The notes beneath the pieces were generated by a model. The model was given only the letters and a program-made list of their open reading frames with translations, ran no database searches and was not told the DNA's origin. The translations under genes were made by a program, and so were the position numbers. Positions 8,396 to 17,442 of a stretch of 64,000 nt of DNA are shown here, piece after piece. The DNA comes from Haloarchaeobius iranensis (GTDB taxonomy: Archaea; Halobacteriota; Halobacteria; Halobacteriales; Natrialbaceae): positions 1-64,000 of the forward strand of contig NZ_FNIA01000011.1 in NCBI RefSeq assembly GCF_900103505.1, given 5' to 3'. Every line of letters begins with the position of its first letter. Within the stretch, counting starts at the first letter, position 1.

Positions 8396-9148
8396 ATGGA
8401 GGTTCGCGTGCAGGACGGCGGACCAGCCGCCCCCTTCCTCAGTGCCAGGGACGTCTTCGAGACCGTCTGTGACCTCGAACTGCCGGTTCGAGTCCAGGTC
8501 AGGGAGAACCCGGACGAACGGACGTGGACGGGGCACTACGACGACCACCACGTCCTCAACATCTCGAGACGGGCGGCCACGAGCGCGATGGCCCGCGAGC
8601 TCGCGCTCCACGAGTTCGCCCACATGGCCCGGTACGAGGAGTCGCACCCGTCGCACACCCAGTCGACGGACGAGGCGCTGTTCCTGGGGCTCGCGGGCAA
8701 CAGCGTCGAACGCCACAAGGTCGCCCAGTGCTACCAGATAGCCAACCACATGAAGGACATCTACGCCGACGACATCACGATGCGCGTCGCCTCGGCCGAG
8801 AAGCTGGTGTCATTCCTCGAATCCGGGCTCGCCGCCGCGGTCGCCGACCAGCCCCGGCCGTTCCGCGGCGGTCTCGTCCCCGCCAATCCCGGTGCTGACC
8901 CCGACATCACGGCGGTCAACGCGGCCTTCGCGCTGGCACTCGTCGAGCGGCACGACCTCGCCGACCCCGACCACCGGCTGTACGACCTCGCCGCCGCCGC
9001 CGCCAGCGACGCCCCCGACGTCAGCCTCGAGGAGTTCAAGGGCCGGTTCGTCTCGCTCGTCGACGACCCGACCGAGAGCGAGTACCGCAAGGCGCTCGTC
9101 GACGTGACCCGGGCGTTCGCGTTGGGCAGGCAGCAGGCCGCGGACTGA
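8396..9148 (+). CDS. DUF5781-like putative zinc metallopeptidase
   Basis: A soluble 250-residue protein. The motif HEFAHM (H72, E73, H76) is a zincin-type HExxH site, and the surrounding LALHEFAHMARYEESHPSHT resembles the haloarchaeal DUF5781 family. No third ligand can be assigned with certainty. The ATG at 8396 is preferred because a weak box near 8361-8371 gives a near-leaderless transcript and the extra 45 upstream residues look non-coding. There is no signal peptide, so a cytoplasmic role is likely. Substrate unknown. Confidence 0.75.
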   Translation: MEVRVQDGGPAAPFLSARDVFETVCDLELPVRVQVRENPDERTWTGHYDDHHVLNISRRAATSAMARELALHEFAHMARYEESHPSHTQSTDEALFLGLAGNSVERHKVAQCYQIANHMKDIYADDITMRVASAEKLVSFLESGLAAAVADQPRPFRGGLVPANPGADPDITAVNAAFALALVERHDLADPDHRLYDLAAAAASDAPDVSLEEFKGRFVSLVDDPTESEYRKALVDVTRAFALGRQQAAD

Positions 9149-9190
9149 GGGCTGAATCGCGGTTCGAGGGCCCCCGATCTCCGCCCATCG

Positions 9191-9350
9191 GCGCGCGCTG
9201 GCGAGCGAGAACCGCGACTGCGAACGGGGAGCCTGCGACAGAGCGAGGCGGCTGGAGAGGCATGAGGGGGCGGTGCGGTCGCGGGGGCTAGGACCGAAAC
9301 GAGCGAGTCCCCGGAGTCGAGACAGTCGGAGCTTTCTGGTCGTTGTAGAC
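9191..9350 (+). repeat. Dispersed intergenic repeat, copy A (short)
   Basis: GC-rich non-coding segment starting 43 bases after the metallopeptidase stop. It shares ordered blocks with copies at 40614-40950 and 62445-62840: GCGCGC-GCTGGCGAG at the start, GGAGCCTGCGA, CGGCTGGAGAGG, GGTGCGG, and GTCGAGACAGTCGGAGC followed by TTTCTGG near the end. The long hairpins of the other copies are missing here. It occupies most of the gap before the ferredoxin gene. Confidence 0.7.
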
Positions 9351-9476
9351 ACCCGTCACTCTCAGGGCTGAGCGCGTCCAGACCGACCGATTTTACCGAG
9401 TACCATACCCGCCGGCCACCCAGCAGAGCTTGCTGAGTGGGAGAGACTTATTACCCTGATATCGCTAGCGCTACGC

Positions 9477-10124
9477 GTGCCCTCGCCGTTCGACGTGTTG
9501 CAGGTCGACCCCGACGCCGACGAGCAGACCGTACACCAGGCGTACCGCCGTCGGGTGAAGGAGGCCCATCCCGACCAGGGAGGGTCGGCCCAGGAGTTCC
9601 AGCTGGTCCAGTCGGCCTACGAGACCATCATCGAGGGCGGCGCCGATAGCTGGTACGAGACGAACGGGACCGACGAGCCCGCGACGGCGGCGGAGTCCGC
9701 GCCGGAGCCCGAGCAGGACCCGAACGTCTACGTCGAGTACCTCGACTACGAGGCGGTCGTGGCGAACGGCTGGGAGCTCGGCGACGACGAGCTGTTCCGG
9801 AAGGCACGACGGGCGGGGCTCGACGAGGACGCGCACGGCGAGCTGACGGTCGAGCCCGGCGACTACCTGCTCGAGGCCGCGGAGGACGAGGGGTTCGACT
9901 GGCCGTTCTCGTGTCGCGGCGGCGCGTGTGCGAACTGCGCGGTGCTGGTCGTCGACGGCGAGATGGAGATGACCGTCGACAACGTGCTCTCGGACGACCT
10001 CGTCGCGCAGGGCATCCAGCTCTCCTGTATCGGGACGCCCGTGAGCGACGACCTCAAAGTCGTCTTCAACGTGAAGGACCTGCCGGGGCTGGAGGAGCTC
10101 CAGCTGCCGTCCCGGATGAACTGA
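9477..10124 (+). CDS. J-domain/[2Fe-2S] ferredoxin fusion protein
   Basis: Encodes 215 residues. The N-terminal 55 form a J domain with the HPD tripeptide intact (H31-P32-D33). After an acidic linker, residues about 83-210 form a halophilic plant-type [2Fe-2S] ferredoxin with its acidic N-terminal insertion and cluster ligands C146, C151, C154 and C184. The ferredoxin moiety carries electrons; the J domain could recruit DnaK, for instance for cluster handling, but this is inference. The start is GTG 9477, with a box near 9447-9453 giving an almost leaderless message. Confidence 0.88.
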   Translation: MPSPFDVLQVDPDADEQTVHQAYRRRVKEAHPDQGGSAQEFQLVQSAYETIIEGGADSWYETNGTDEPATAAESAPEPEQDPNVYVEYLDYEAVVANGWELGDDELFRKARRAGLDEDAHGELTVEPGDYLLEAAEDEGFDWPFSCRGGACANCAVLVVDGEMEMTVDNVLSDDLVAQGIQLSCIGTPVSDDLKVVFNVKDLPGLEELQLPSRMN

Positions 10125-10132
10125 TCCGCTTC

Positions 10133-10873
10133 TCAGGGCCGGAGTCCGAGCACCACCGAGAGCCCCGCGACCGCCAGCCCGCCGCCGAGGAGCGAGACGA
10201 CCGCGTCGGCCGCCGTGAACCGGAAGCGGGGCGGTGTGGGCTCCCACGAGAAACAGCGCGTCCTGAGCGCCAGCGCCAGCCGGTCGGCGCGCTCGAACGC
10301 CCGGACGAGCCCGAGGCGGCCGAGCCGGCCGAGCCGGTCGGTCACCGGGCGCTCGCCGCCGAGACGGGCACGCATGGCGGTCCGGGCGGCGGTCAGGTCA
10401 CGGCGGAGCACCGGTAGGAACCGGGCGGTGAGCGCGACGCCGACACCGAGGAGGCGGCCCGCGTTCCCGGGGACGTACCGCTGGATGGTCGCCCGCGTCT
10501 CGCGGACGGGTGTCGTACGGACGTAGGCCGCGCCGACGAACAGCACGAGGCCGACGCGGCTCACGGCGAGCGTCGGGGCGACCGCCGGCCCGGGGGTGAG
10601 CCGGAGCGGCGAGAGCGCGACCAGGTCGATGGCGGGGCCACTGAACAGGAGCACGAACACGAACCAGTACGTGCGGACGACGGCGACGGGCGAGGTCCGC
10701 GAGCCGACGAGCGCGAGGGCGGCGACGACAGCGACGGCGGCGAGCCAGCGCGGCGTCGGGGTCGCGAACGCGGCGATGGCGAAGCCGAACTGGAACAGCA
10801 GCTTCGAGCGGGCGTCGAGTCGGTGGGCGAGCGTCCCCCCGGGTGTGTAGCTGATCATCGGGACAGTGGTCAC
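10133..10873 (-). CDS. bioN: ECF transporter transmembrane component (EcfT/CbiQ family), biotin
   Basis: A 246-residue membrane protein of the CbiQ/EcfT family. It has several hydrophobic segments and the cytoplasmic coupling region with arginine-bearing MRARLG motifs (about residues 160-175) that contacts the ATPase. The start is taken as GTG 10873, overlapping the ATPase stop as GTGA; an ATG at 10858 is the alternative. With the upstream ATPase and BioY it forms a complete biotin importer. It is the last gene of the operon. Confidence 0.85.
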   Translation of the reverse strand: MTTVPMISYTPGGTLAHRLDARSKLLFQFGFAIAAFATPTPRWLAAVAVVAALALVGSRTSPVAVVRTYWFVFVLLFSGPAIDLVALSPLRLTPGPAVAPTLAVSRVGLVLFVGAAYVRTTPVRETRATIQRYVPGNAGRLLGVGVALTARFLPVLRRDLTAARTAMRARLGGERPVTDRLGRLGRLGLVRAFERADRLALALRTRCFSWEPTPPRFRFTAADAVVSLLGGGLAVAGLSVVLGLRP

Positions 10874-11571
10874 GGGGGCACGTCGACGGCCACGTCCGCG
10901 AGCGCGTCGCGCACCGAGTCGGGCGGGCCGTCGGCGACGATGCAACCGTCCGCGAGCGCGACGACGCGGTCCGCGGTGTCGAACCACTCGTGGAGGTCGT
11001 GCGTGACGACGACGACGCTGGCCCCGTCGGCGTGCAGCGCCGCGAGGCGGGAGCGGACGGCGTCGCGGCCCGTCGCGTCCAGTCCGGCGAGCGGTTCGTC
11101 GAGTATCAGGTGCGCCGGCTCCATGGCCAACGCGCCCGCGATGGCGACCCGGGCCTCCTCGCCGCCGGAGAGCTCGTCGACGCGCTCGTCCTCGCGGCCG
11201 GCCATCCCGACCGCGTCGAGGGCGTCGGCGACCCGGGCGTCCACCGTATCGCGGTCGAGCCCCAGGTTCTCGGGGCCGAAGGCCACGTCCGCACCGACGG
11301 TCGCGGCGACGAGCTGGTCGCGAGGGTGCTGGAACACCATGCCGACGCGGGTGCGGGCACGCACGAGGTCCTCGTGGACGGGCGTTCCGTCGACGGTGAC
11401 GGTGCCCGAGTCGGGTTCCACCAGGCCGTTGCACTGCCGAACGAGCGTCGTCTTCCCGCTCCCGTTCGCGCCGACGACGAGGACGAACTCGCCGTCCGCG
11501 ATGGTCGTCGAGACCCCGTCGAGCACGCGGGTATCGCCGTAGCTGTGCGTGAGGTCCTCGACGCGGATCAT
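10870..11571 (-). CDS. bioM: ECF transporter ATPase, biotin
   Basis: A 233-residue ABC ATPase. The Walker A motif GANGSGKTT is at about residues 34-42, the Q-loop follows in VFQHPRDQL, and the signature is LSGGEEARVAIAGAL with Walker B LILDEPLAGLD and the switch histidine in VVTHDL. Its ATG overlaps the bioY stop as ATGA, and its stop overlaps the bioN start as GTGA. Only one ATPase is present, so a homodimer probably powers the importer, as in BioMNY systems. Confidence 0.9.
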   Translation of the reverse strand: MIRVEDLTHSYGDTRVLDGVSTTIADGEFVLVVGANGSGKTTLVRQCNGLVEPDSGTVTVDGTPVHEDLVRARTRVGMVFQHPRDQLVAATVGADVAFGPENLGLDRDTVDARVADALDAVGMAGREDERVDELSGGEEARVAIAGALAMEPAHLILDEPLAGLDATGRDAVRSRLAALHADGASVVVVTHDLHEWFDTADRVVALADGCIVADGPPDSVRDALADVAVDVPP

Positions 11572-12221
11572 TCGACGAGTGCGTCGAGTTCGCCGGTCCG
11601 GACGACGCCGAGCGTCGCGAGTATCTTCAGCACGTCGCCGGGGAGGAAGATGACCGCACCGACGACGACGGCCTGGGGCATGCGCACGGTCGGCCCCGAC
11701 AGTGCGACGAACGGCGGGTCGAGCGGGACCGCCATCGCCGCCGAGAGCGAGTAGTCCGTCGTCTCGGCGAGCCACGGCACCCCCAGGGCGTAGATGACGG
11801 CGATGCCGGCGAACAGCGCGAGGGACTGCCGCCAGGTCGGGACCACCGACGGCCGCTTCGCGTCGAGGCCGCCGTGGGCGAGCAGCCCGATGACCACGGC
11901 GGCGACGACGTAGCCGACGAGGTAGCCCCCGGTGGGACCGAGGACGACCCCGAGCCCGCCGGAGGCGTTCGAGAACACGGGCACCCCGGCCGCGCCGGTG
12001 AGCAGGTACAGCAGCATCGAGAGGCCCCCCCATCGTGCGCCGAGCAACAGCCCGGCGGCGTACACCCCGAACGGCTGGAACGAGACCGGTGCCGGGAGTC
12101 CCGGCACGGGAATCGACACCTGTGCGAGCGCCGCTGTCAACGCGGCGACGACCGCCGCCAGTGCGAGCCGTTCGACCGTCTCGTCGGCGACGAGGTCGAC
12201 CGATTCGTGCGAGTCGGACAT
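11568..12221 (-). CDS. bioY: Biotin-binding S component BioY
   Basis: A 217-residue membrane protein with about six hydrophobic segments. The family signature is seen in PVSFQPFGVYAAGLLLGARWG and the LTGAAGVPVFSNASGGLGV loop, with GPTGGYLVGY following. It captures biotin and, with BioM and BioN encoded downstream with overlapping codons, imports it. The ATG at 12221 is preferred; a TTG nine codons upstream is also open. A box around 12256-12266 (minus strand CTGTAAACCGG) implies a short leader. Confidence 0.93.
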   Translation of the reverse strand: MSDSHESVDLVADETVERLALAAVVAALTAALAQVSIPVPGLPAPVSFQPFGVYAAGLLLGARWGGLSMLLYLLTGAAGVPVFSNASGGLGVVLGPTGGYLVGYVVAAVVIGLLAHGGLDAKRPSVVPTWRQSLALFAGIAVIYALGVPWLAETTDYSLSAAMAVPLDPPFVALSGPTVRMPQAVVVGAVIFLPGDVLKILATLGVVRTGELDALVE

Positions 12222-12293
12222 ACGTCTCGAATACCCGTCAACCAGCAATAGCGTACCGGTTTACAGACGGCGAGAGACCAGTGAACCGCCCGT

Positions 12294-13622
12294 TCAGACC
12301 TGCCGGACGCGGACGAGCCGGTCGTCGTTCTCCTTGGGGAAGTCACCCTCGGCGCGGCCGTCGCGGTTGCACGTGATGAAGTAGAGGTCGCCGTTGGGGC
12401 CCTGTTCGACGTGGCGGATGCGCCCGAACTCGTCCTCGAACAGGTGGTGCGAGGTGGCGACGTAGTCGTTGTCCAGCCAGTCTGCGTCGTGCCGTTTCCC
12501 GTTCCCGACCGGCGGCAGGTCGCCGTCCGGCGGCGAGAGCGTCACGACGTTGATGCGCTGGCTCCACAGCCCGCCGACCAGCAGTCGGTTCTGGAGGCCC
12601 GGGACGCTGTCGCCGGTGTAGAAGACGCCACCGCTCGGTGCCCACGAGGTGTTCGCTCCCGTGTGCGCGACCGGGCGGTTGTAGTCGCTGCCGGGGTACT
12701 CCTCGGCCGTCCGGTGCTCCGGCCAGCCGCCGTTCCAGCCGGGCGATATCAGGCTCACCTCGTCCTGTGCAGTCTGTCCGTGCTCGGACACGACCGGCGT
12801 CGCGTCCGGCAGCCACGTGATCGTCTGGGGGTTCCGGTGGCCCAGCGAGAAGATCCGCGCGTCGCCGCCCTCGGCGTTCCCCTCGACCGGGTCGCCCCCC
12901 GCGGTGATGCGGAGCACCTTCCCGCCCAGCGACTCCGTGCTCTGGCTGTTCTCCGGGGTCCCGCCGTCGCCCGTCGTGACCCAGAGGTGGCCCTCGGGGC
13001 CGAACGCGATGCGGCCGCCGTCGTGGTAGCTCTCGCCGGGGATATCTTCGACGAGCGTCGTCACCGTCTCCGACGGGTCGTCCGCGGAGGCGTCGAACGA
13101 CGACACCTTGTTCTTCTCTGCCCCGCCGTCCATGTACGTGTAGTAGGCGTACACCAGCGGTGGCTCCGGGTAGTCGGGGTGGGCAGCGACGCCGAGCAGG
13201 CCGCCCTCGCCGCCCTCGACCCACCAGGTCTGCTCGTCCGGGCTGTCGATGGAGCCCGCGTCGATGGCCTCGTCGGGTTCGACCACGTCGACGACCTCGC
13301 CCGACTCGAACCGTCGGATGGTGCCGGTGCGCTCGGTCAGGAACAGCTCGTCCTCGCCCGTAAAGGAGATATCCCACGGGATATCGAGGTTCTCGACCAG
13401 CACTTCCGTCTCGTACTCGTAGTCGAGGGGGGAGTCCGTCGGCGCCTCCCAGTCCTCGTCGTACTTCGGCCACTCGTCCTGCTCGACCGTCGGGTCGTAC
13501 GCCGATGTCGGCGGGTCGGTCGGCGTGCCGTCGCTACCGGTGACGTCCGAGAGACAGCCGGCCAGGCCGGCCGCTGCAGCCGCCGCGAGGAACTGGCGGC
13601 GGGATGGAGGGTTCGGTGCCAT
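12294..13622 (-). CDS. PQQ-dependent sugar dehydrogenase-type secreted lipoprotein
   Basis: Encodes 442 residues. The twin-arginine signal MAPNPPSRRQFLAAAA ends at lipobox LAGC (C23), so the protein should be Tat-exported and lipid-anchored. The mature part is a glucose/sorbosone dehydrogenase beta-propeller with landmarks NLDIPWDISFTGED, FLTERTGTI, GEGGLLGVAAHPDY, SYHDGGRIAFGPEGHLW and SLGHRNPQ. Members of this family oxidise aldose sugars with PQQ. PQQ synthesis genes are not in the window, so the cofactor supply and true substrate are open. It converges on no neighbour and has its own promoter near 13650. Confidence 0.88.
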   Translation of the reverse strand: MAPNPPSRRQFLAAAAAAGLAGCLSDVTGSDGTPTDPPTSAYDPTVEQDEWPKYDEDWEAPTDSPLDYEYETEVLVENLDIPWDISFTGEDELFLTERTGTIRRFESGEVVDVVEPDEAIDAGSIDSPDEQTWWVEGGEGGLLGVAAHPDYPEPPLVYAYYTYMDGGAEKNKVSSFDASADDPSETVTTLVEDIPGESYHDGGRIAFGPEGHLWVTTGDGGTPENSQSTESLGGKVLRITAGGDPVEGNAEGGDARIFSLGHRNPQTITWLPDATPVVSEHGQTAQDEVSLISPGWNGGWPEHRTAEEYPGSDYNRPVAHTGANTSWAPSGGVFYTGDSVPGLQNRLLVGGLWSQRINVVTLSPPDGDLPPVGNGKRHDADWLDNDYVATSHHLFEDEFGRIRHVEQGPNGDLYFITCNRDGRAEGDFPKENDDRLVRVRQV

Positions 13623-13718
13623 ACCAGGTGCTATCGACAGGATAGGTAAATACTTCGTGCTATCCGGTCGCCGAGCCGGTGGCTCCGAGCGTGGCGAGAA
13701 CGGGAGAGAGAGAGAGCG

Positions 13719-14333
13719 TTAGCGTGCCGCGGCCGCGACGCGTTCCTTCTCTTCCTTCTGGCTGACGGCGTACGTCTGGACGTCGTAGTTCGCCGCGCCG
13801 ACGAGCTGGTTGGCCAGCGCCTCGGATGCGGACGTCGGGGTCTTGAACGAGTCCTTGTAGATACCGTCGGTCAGGAACAGCAGGGCCTGGTCGACGCGGC
13901 GCTGCGGCGCGACGTCGACGGCCTTCGGGACCGAGATGCCACCGTACTTCAGGCGAACGGTCTCCTCGCGGGGTGCCGCGTTCTCGACGGCGGTCACGAG
14001 CACCTGGATCGGGTTCTCGTCGGTGCGCTCGTGGATCTGCTCGAAGCCGTCGCGGACGATCTGAATCGCCTTCTGCTTCTTGCCCGTGTTCTCCTCCGTC
14101 TGCATCAGACGGTTGATGAGTCGCTCGACGATGGAGATCTCGGACTTCTTGAACTGCTTCGAGGAGTGGCGACCCATCGTGTGTGCGACCGGCGTCACCG
14201 AGATGTAGCGCTCGGTGGACGGGTCGTTGTACTCGATGTCGGTCACGTCCCACGTGCCGAACAGCTGGGCGCGTGCGCCCTCCTCGTCCGTGCCGGCCGG
14301 CTTGTCCGGCTCGGGTGTGTCTTCGGCCGCCAT
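13719..14333 (-). CDS. rps7: 30S ribosomal protein S7 (uS7)
   Basis: A 204-residue archaeal uS7. It has an acidic haloarchaeal N-terminal extension, the conserved MGRHSSKQFKKSEISIVERL block, and the VTAVENAAPREETVRLKYGG 16S-binding segment. It lies 2 bases after rps12 on the same strand, the universal S12-S7 pair. EF-2, which normally follows, is instead about 5.5 kb further along, with the biotin operon and other genes between. Confidence 0.97.
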   Translation of the reverse strand: MAAEDTPEPDKPAGTDEEGARAQLFGTWDVTDIEYNDPSTERYISVTPVAHTMGRHSSKQFKKSEISIVERLINRLMQTEENTGKKQKAIQIVRDGFEQIHERTDENPIQVLVTAVENAAPREETVRLKYGGISVPKAVDVAPQRRVDQALLFLTDGIYKDSFKTPTSASEALANQLVGAANYDVQTYAVSQKEEKERVAAAAR

Positions 14334-14335
14334 GG

Positions 14336-14764
14336 TTAGCGCACCGGCTTCTCCGCGTTCCCGCGGACGAGTTCGAGCATTGCGACGCCGTTGACCTTCT
14401 CGACCTTGTAGTTCACGCCGGAGAGGTCACCCATCGCGCGACCCTTCGCCCCACCGATACCGGCGATGGTGACCTCGTCGTGCTCGTCGATGAACGAGAT
14501 GGCACCGTCGCCCGGGCAGAACGCCGTGACCTGCTTGCCGTTCTTGATCAGCTGGACACGGACACACTTTCGAATCGCGGAGTTCGGCTGCTTCGCTTCG
14601 ATGCCGACCTTCTCCAGTACGATACCTCGACCCTGGGGCGCGCCCTCGAGCGGGTCGGACTTCTTGCGAAGTCCGCGCTCGCGTCGAGCGTACTCAGAGT
14701 CGGACCACCGGTGGTTCTGGCGGTCCTTCTTGAGCTTGCGCGCGGCGTATTTGCCGTTCGCCAT
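14336..14764 (-). CDS. rps12: 30S ribosomal protein S12 (uS12)
   Basis: A 142-residue archaeal uS12 located at the decoding centre. It shows [20 protein letters not shown], with the lysine region of the accuracy loop, and the [17 protein letters not shown] segment. It is the first gene of the rps12-rps7 unit. A box centred near 14795 (minus strand GGGCTTAAGT) predicts a leader of only a few bases. In most archaea this gene follows nusA; here it is about 21 kb away and inverted. Confidence 0.97.
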   Translation of the reverse strand: MANGKYAARKLKKDRQNHRWSDSEYARRERGLRKKSDPLEGAPQGRGIVLEKVGIEAKQPNSAIRKCVRVQLIKNGKQVTAFCPGDGAISFIDEHDEVTIAGIGGAKGRAMGDLSGVNYKVEKVNGVAMLELVRGNAEKPVR

Positions 14765-15143
14765 AGTACCAGTCGGTATCTTACGGAGGCACTTAAGCCC
14801 ACCCTTTTCCCCTGCGAGTTACGGCTCCAGCGAGCGCGAGAGGGGTCGAAGGAGGAATCTGAGGCCGTTTCGGCGTTCGGAGTTACGCGCTCTACGCGCT
14901 CCTTATCTCGAAAGCGGTTCGCAGACCCGCTCGTTTCGGGTTTCGTCGCGTTCGGGTGTTCTGGTTGGTGTGCTGTCCGTATTCTCGGAATGTGGTCGGT
15001 GCTTCGATGGGAGAACAGCTCCAGACGGCCAAAACGAAGTGAGACCCAACAAGGGAACCACGAACAGAACGGGATACCGACAACCACCACCACACGGACA
15101 GGCGGTCCGACGGCTTTTACCGCGTCGCGGTGTACTACGGTGT
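14765..15143. promoter_or_regulatory. Divergent promoter region rps12 / zinc-finger gene
   Basis: The rps12 box GGGCTTAAGT (minus strand) is at 14791-14800. The box for the plus-strand zinc-finger gene, GCTTTTACC, is at 15113-15121, 27 bases before its ATG. Between them are about 300 bases of lower GC content than their surroundings with no convincing gene and no strong hairpin. Confidence 0.6.
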
Positions 15144-15797
15144 ATGAGCGAAGTCGCCGACAGGCTCGCGCTCCCCTGTCCCTCGTGTTCGCCCGAGTTC
15201 GAACGGGCGCACGAGGTGCTGAAGGAGCGCGGGCAGATGTACACGGTCCGCTGTACGGAGTGCGGGCACGTCCACAAGGAGCGAGTCGAGCCGGACGAGA
15301 CGGTCGCGGTCGATGTCGTCGTCAGTCAGGACGGGGACTCCTTCACCGCGACGGTGGAGGCCCCGGTCGACGAGACGGTCGCGACGGGCGAGGAGTTCAT
15401 CCTCGACACCGACGAGGCAATCATGACGGTCCGCATCACCAGCCTCGAACTCGACGGCGAGCGCCGCGTCGAGGAGGCCGAGGCGGGCGACGTGGAGACG
15501 TTCTGGACCCGTGCGGTCGGGAACGTCGGGGTCAACGTGACCATCCACCCGCGCGACGGCCGCAACAACGAGACGCGCTCGGAGCGCGTGCACGTCCCCG
15601 GCGACTACGAGTTCGTCGTGGGCGAGACGGAGACGTTCGACAACGACGAGTTCACCATCAGCGGCATCGCCGTCCGCGCCGACGCGGAGGGCTACTACCA
15701 CGACAAGCTCGACCACGACGGCGATACGGTCGTCGCCAAGGACGCGAAGCGCGTCTACGCGTGGGACGAAGAGACGACGGCCTGGTCCGCCTGGTGA
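15144..15797 (+). CDS. HVO_0476-type zinc-finger protein
   Basis: A soluble 217-residue protein. The N-terminal zinc ribbon has CPSC (residues 12-15) and CTEC (about 36-39). An all-beta region follows with EDxD-like acidic stretches and a C-terminal DTVVAKDAKRVYAWDE segment. It resembles the conserved archaeal family named after Haloferax HVO_0476, whose function is not known; a nucleic-acid or protein interaction role is plausible. The leaderless start is fixed by the promoter box at 15113. It is followed one base later by the pcm gene, suggesting an operon. Confidence 0.85.
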   Translation: MSEVADRLALPCPSCSPEFERAHEVLKERGQMYTVRCTECGHVHKERVEPDETVAVDVVVSQDGDSFTATVEAPVDETVATGEEFILDTDEAIMTVRITSLELDGERRVEEAEAGDVETFWTRAVGNVGVNVTIHPRDGRNNETRSERVHVPGDYEFVVGETETFDNDEFTISGIAVRADAEGYYHDKLDHDGDTVVAKDAKRVYAWDEETTAWSAW

Positions 15798-15798
15798 G

Positions 15799-16425
15799 AT
15801 GAGCTTCGAGGCCGCCCGGGAGTCGCTGGTCGACCGGCTCGACCGCCGGAGCGACATCGAGCGGGAGTCGACGCTCGACGCGGTGCGGGCGGTCCCGAGA
15901 CACGAGTTCGTCCCCGAATCACGCCGGAGCGAGGCGTACGCCGACCGCCCCCTGCCAATCGGGGACGGTGCGACCATCAGCGCGCCGCACATGGTCGCTA
16001 TCATGGTCGACGCGCTCGACCTCTCCACCGGCGACCGGGTGCTCGAAGTCGGCACCGGCTGTGGCTACCACGCCGCCGTCACCGCCGAGGTCGTCGGCGC
16101 GGAGAACGTGTTCTCGGTGGAGTACAGCGAGCGGCTGGCCAGCGAGGCCCGCGAGCGCCTCGACAGGCTCGGCTACGGAGCCATCGGAATTCGGACCGGC
16201 GACGGCCGCGAGGGCTGGCCGGAGCACGCCCCCTACGACGCGGCGTACCTGACCTGCGCAGCGCCCGGGTTCCCGGACGCGGTCGTCGAGCAGGTCCGCC
16301 CGGGCGGGGTCGTCCTCGCCCCTATCGGCACCGACCGGCAGCGGCTCGTCCACGCGACACGGCGGGCGGACGGCTCGCTCGACCGCGAGGACCGGGGCGG
16401 GGTGCGCTTCGTCCGGATGCAGTGA
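15799..16425 (+). CDS. pcm: Protein-L-isoaspartate O-methyltransferase
   Basis: A 208-residue enzyme that methylates L-isoaspartyl residues in damaged proteins so that they can revert. The family signatures are intact: VPRHEFVPE, the substrate-site GATISAPHMVA, motif I VLEVGTGCGYHAAV, and VRPGGVVLAPIG near the end. The start lies one base after the zinc-finger gene stop. It is the canonical member of two pcm-like genes in this cluster; the other, at 17443, has lost key residues. Confidence 0.93.
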   Translation: MSFEAARESLVDRLDRRSDIERESTLDAVRAVPRHEFVPESRRSEAYADRPLPIGDGATISAPHMVAIMVDALDLSTGDRVLEVGTGCGYHAAVTAEVVGAENVFSVEYSERLASEARERLDRLGYGAIGIRTGDGREGWPEHAPYDAAYLTCAAPGFPDAVVEQVRPGGVVLAPIGTDRQRLVHATRRADGSLDREDRGGVRFVRMQ

Positions 16426-16456
16426 ATTATTCCCCTCCGGTTCGTCATCGCTGACC

Positions 16457-17419
16457 ATGACAGAGGACCGGGAGACGCTGTTCCTGCTGTGGGCCGCCCG
16501 CGAGACGGGCGTCCTCGACGCGTTGCTCTCCGACGCAGACACGCCTGCGGAGGTCGCCGAACGGACGCACGTGACCGAGCGCGCGGCCCGACTCACCGTC
16601 GCGGCCCTCGCCGACGCCGGCTTCTTCCGCGACGTGGGCGGCGTCTACGAGCCGACGAACCGCGCCCTGGGCTTCCTCGCGGCTGCCGACCTTCGGTCCG
16701 TCGGGCGCTTCCCGGCCGAGCTCGACGACCTCGACGCGCTCCGCCAGCTCCCGGCGACGATGCGTGGCGAGGACCCGCCGGTCGGCTCCAACGACGAACG
16801 CGCACCCGACGGCACCGCGTCCGAGTGGACCCGCAACCGACTCGGCCACGTGCAGGCGACCGACGAGGCGACCGTCCGGGCCTGTGTCACCGCCGCCCAG
16901 CACGTGGTCCCCGACGGCCGGGTCGTCGACATCGGCGGCGCGCCGGGCACCTACGCCGTCGAATTCGCGCGGCGGGGCTACGACGTGACCCTGCTCGACG
17001 CCGCCGACCGGCTCGACGCGTCGGCGTCGCTGCTCGCCCGCGAGCCCGTGGAGGCGGTCACGTGGAACCTGCCCTGCGACGGCGCCGATTCCAGCGACCT
17101 CCCCGTCGAGGGCGTCGACTGCGCGTTCGTCCCGCTGCGGACCGGTGAGCGCTCGGCAGCGGCGAACCGGCGACTCGTCGCCGGGGCAGCCGACGCGCTC
17201 GGGCCAGGCGGCTGGCTCGTGGTAGTCGATTACCTTCGCGAACGCTCGCCCGCCGCGCGCGCGGCGACCGTCCGGCGACTCGCGCTGGGCTCCGGCGAGG
17301 CCCACGCGCCCGCTGCCTACCGGGACTGGTTCGAAGCTGCCGGATTACGGGCGGTCCAGGTGCGTGACGTCCCGGGGACGGACCGGCAGGCGGTGCTGGG
17401 GCAGGCGCGAGATTCTTAA
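16457..17419 (+). CDS. Class I SAM-dependent methyltransferase with winged-helix N-terminus
   Basis: Encodes 320 residues. Residues about 1-90 form a winged-helix dimerisation domain (LFLLWAARETGVLDALL, then TERAARLTVAALADAGFF). The catalytic domain carries motif I VVDIGGAPGTYAVEFARRGY at about 157-176 and a late LGPGGWLVVVDYL motif. The layout resembles small-molecule O-methyltransferases of the plant OMT type. It has its own promoter box near 16425-16435. It sits between two pcm-type genes. The acceptor is unknown. Confidence 0.82.
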   Translation: MTEDRETLFLLWAARETGVLDALLSDADTPAEVAERTHVTERAARLTVAALADAGFFRDVGGVYEPTNRALGFLAAADLRSVGRFPAELDDLDALRQLPATMRGEDPPVGSNDERAPDGTASEWTRNRLGHVQATDEATVRACVTAAQHVVPDGRVVDIGGAPGTYAVEFARRGYDVTLLDAADRLDASASLLAREPVEAVTWNLPCDGADSSDLPVEGVDCAFVPLRTGERSAAANRRLVAGAADALGPGGWLVVVDYLRERSPAARAATVRRLALGSGEAHAPAAYRDWFEAAGLRAVQVRDVPGTDRQAVLGQARDS

Positions 17420-17442
17420 CGGAGCATCACTGAGCTTCGCGC

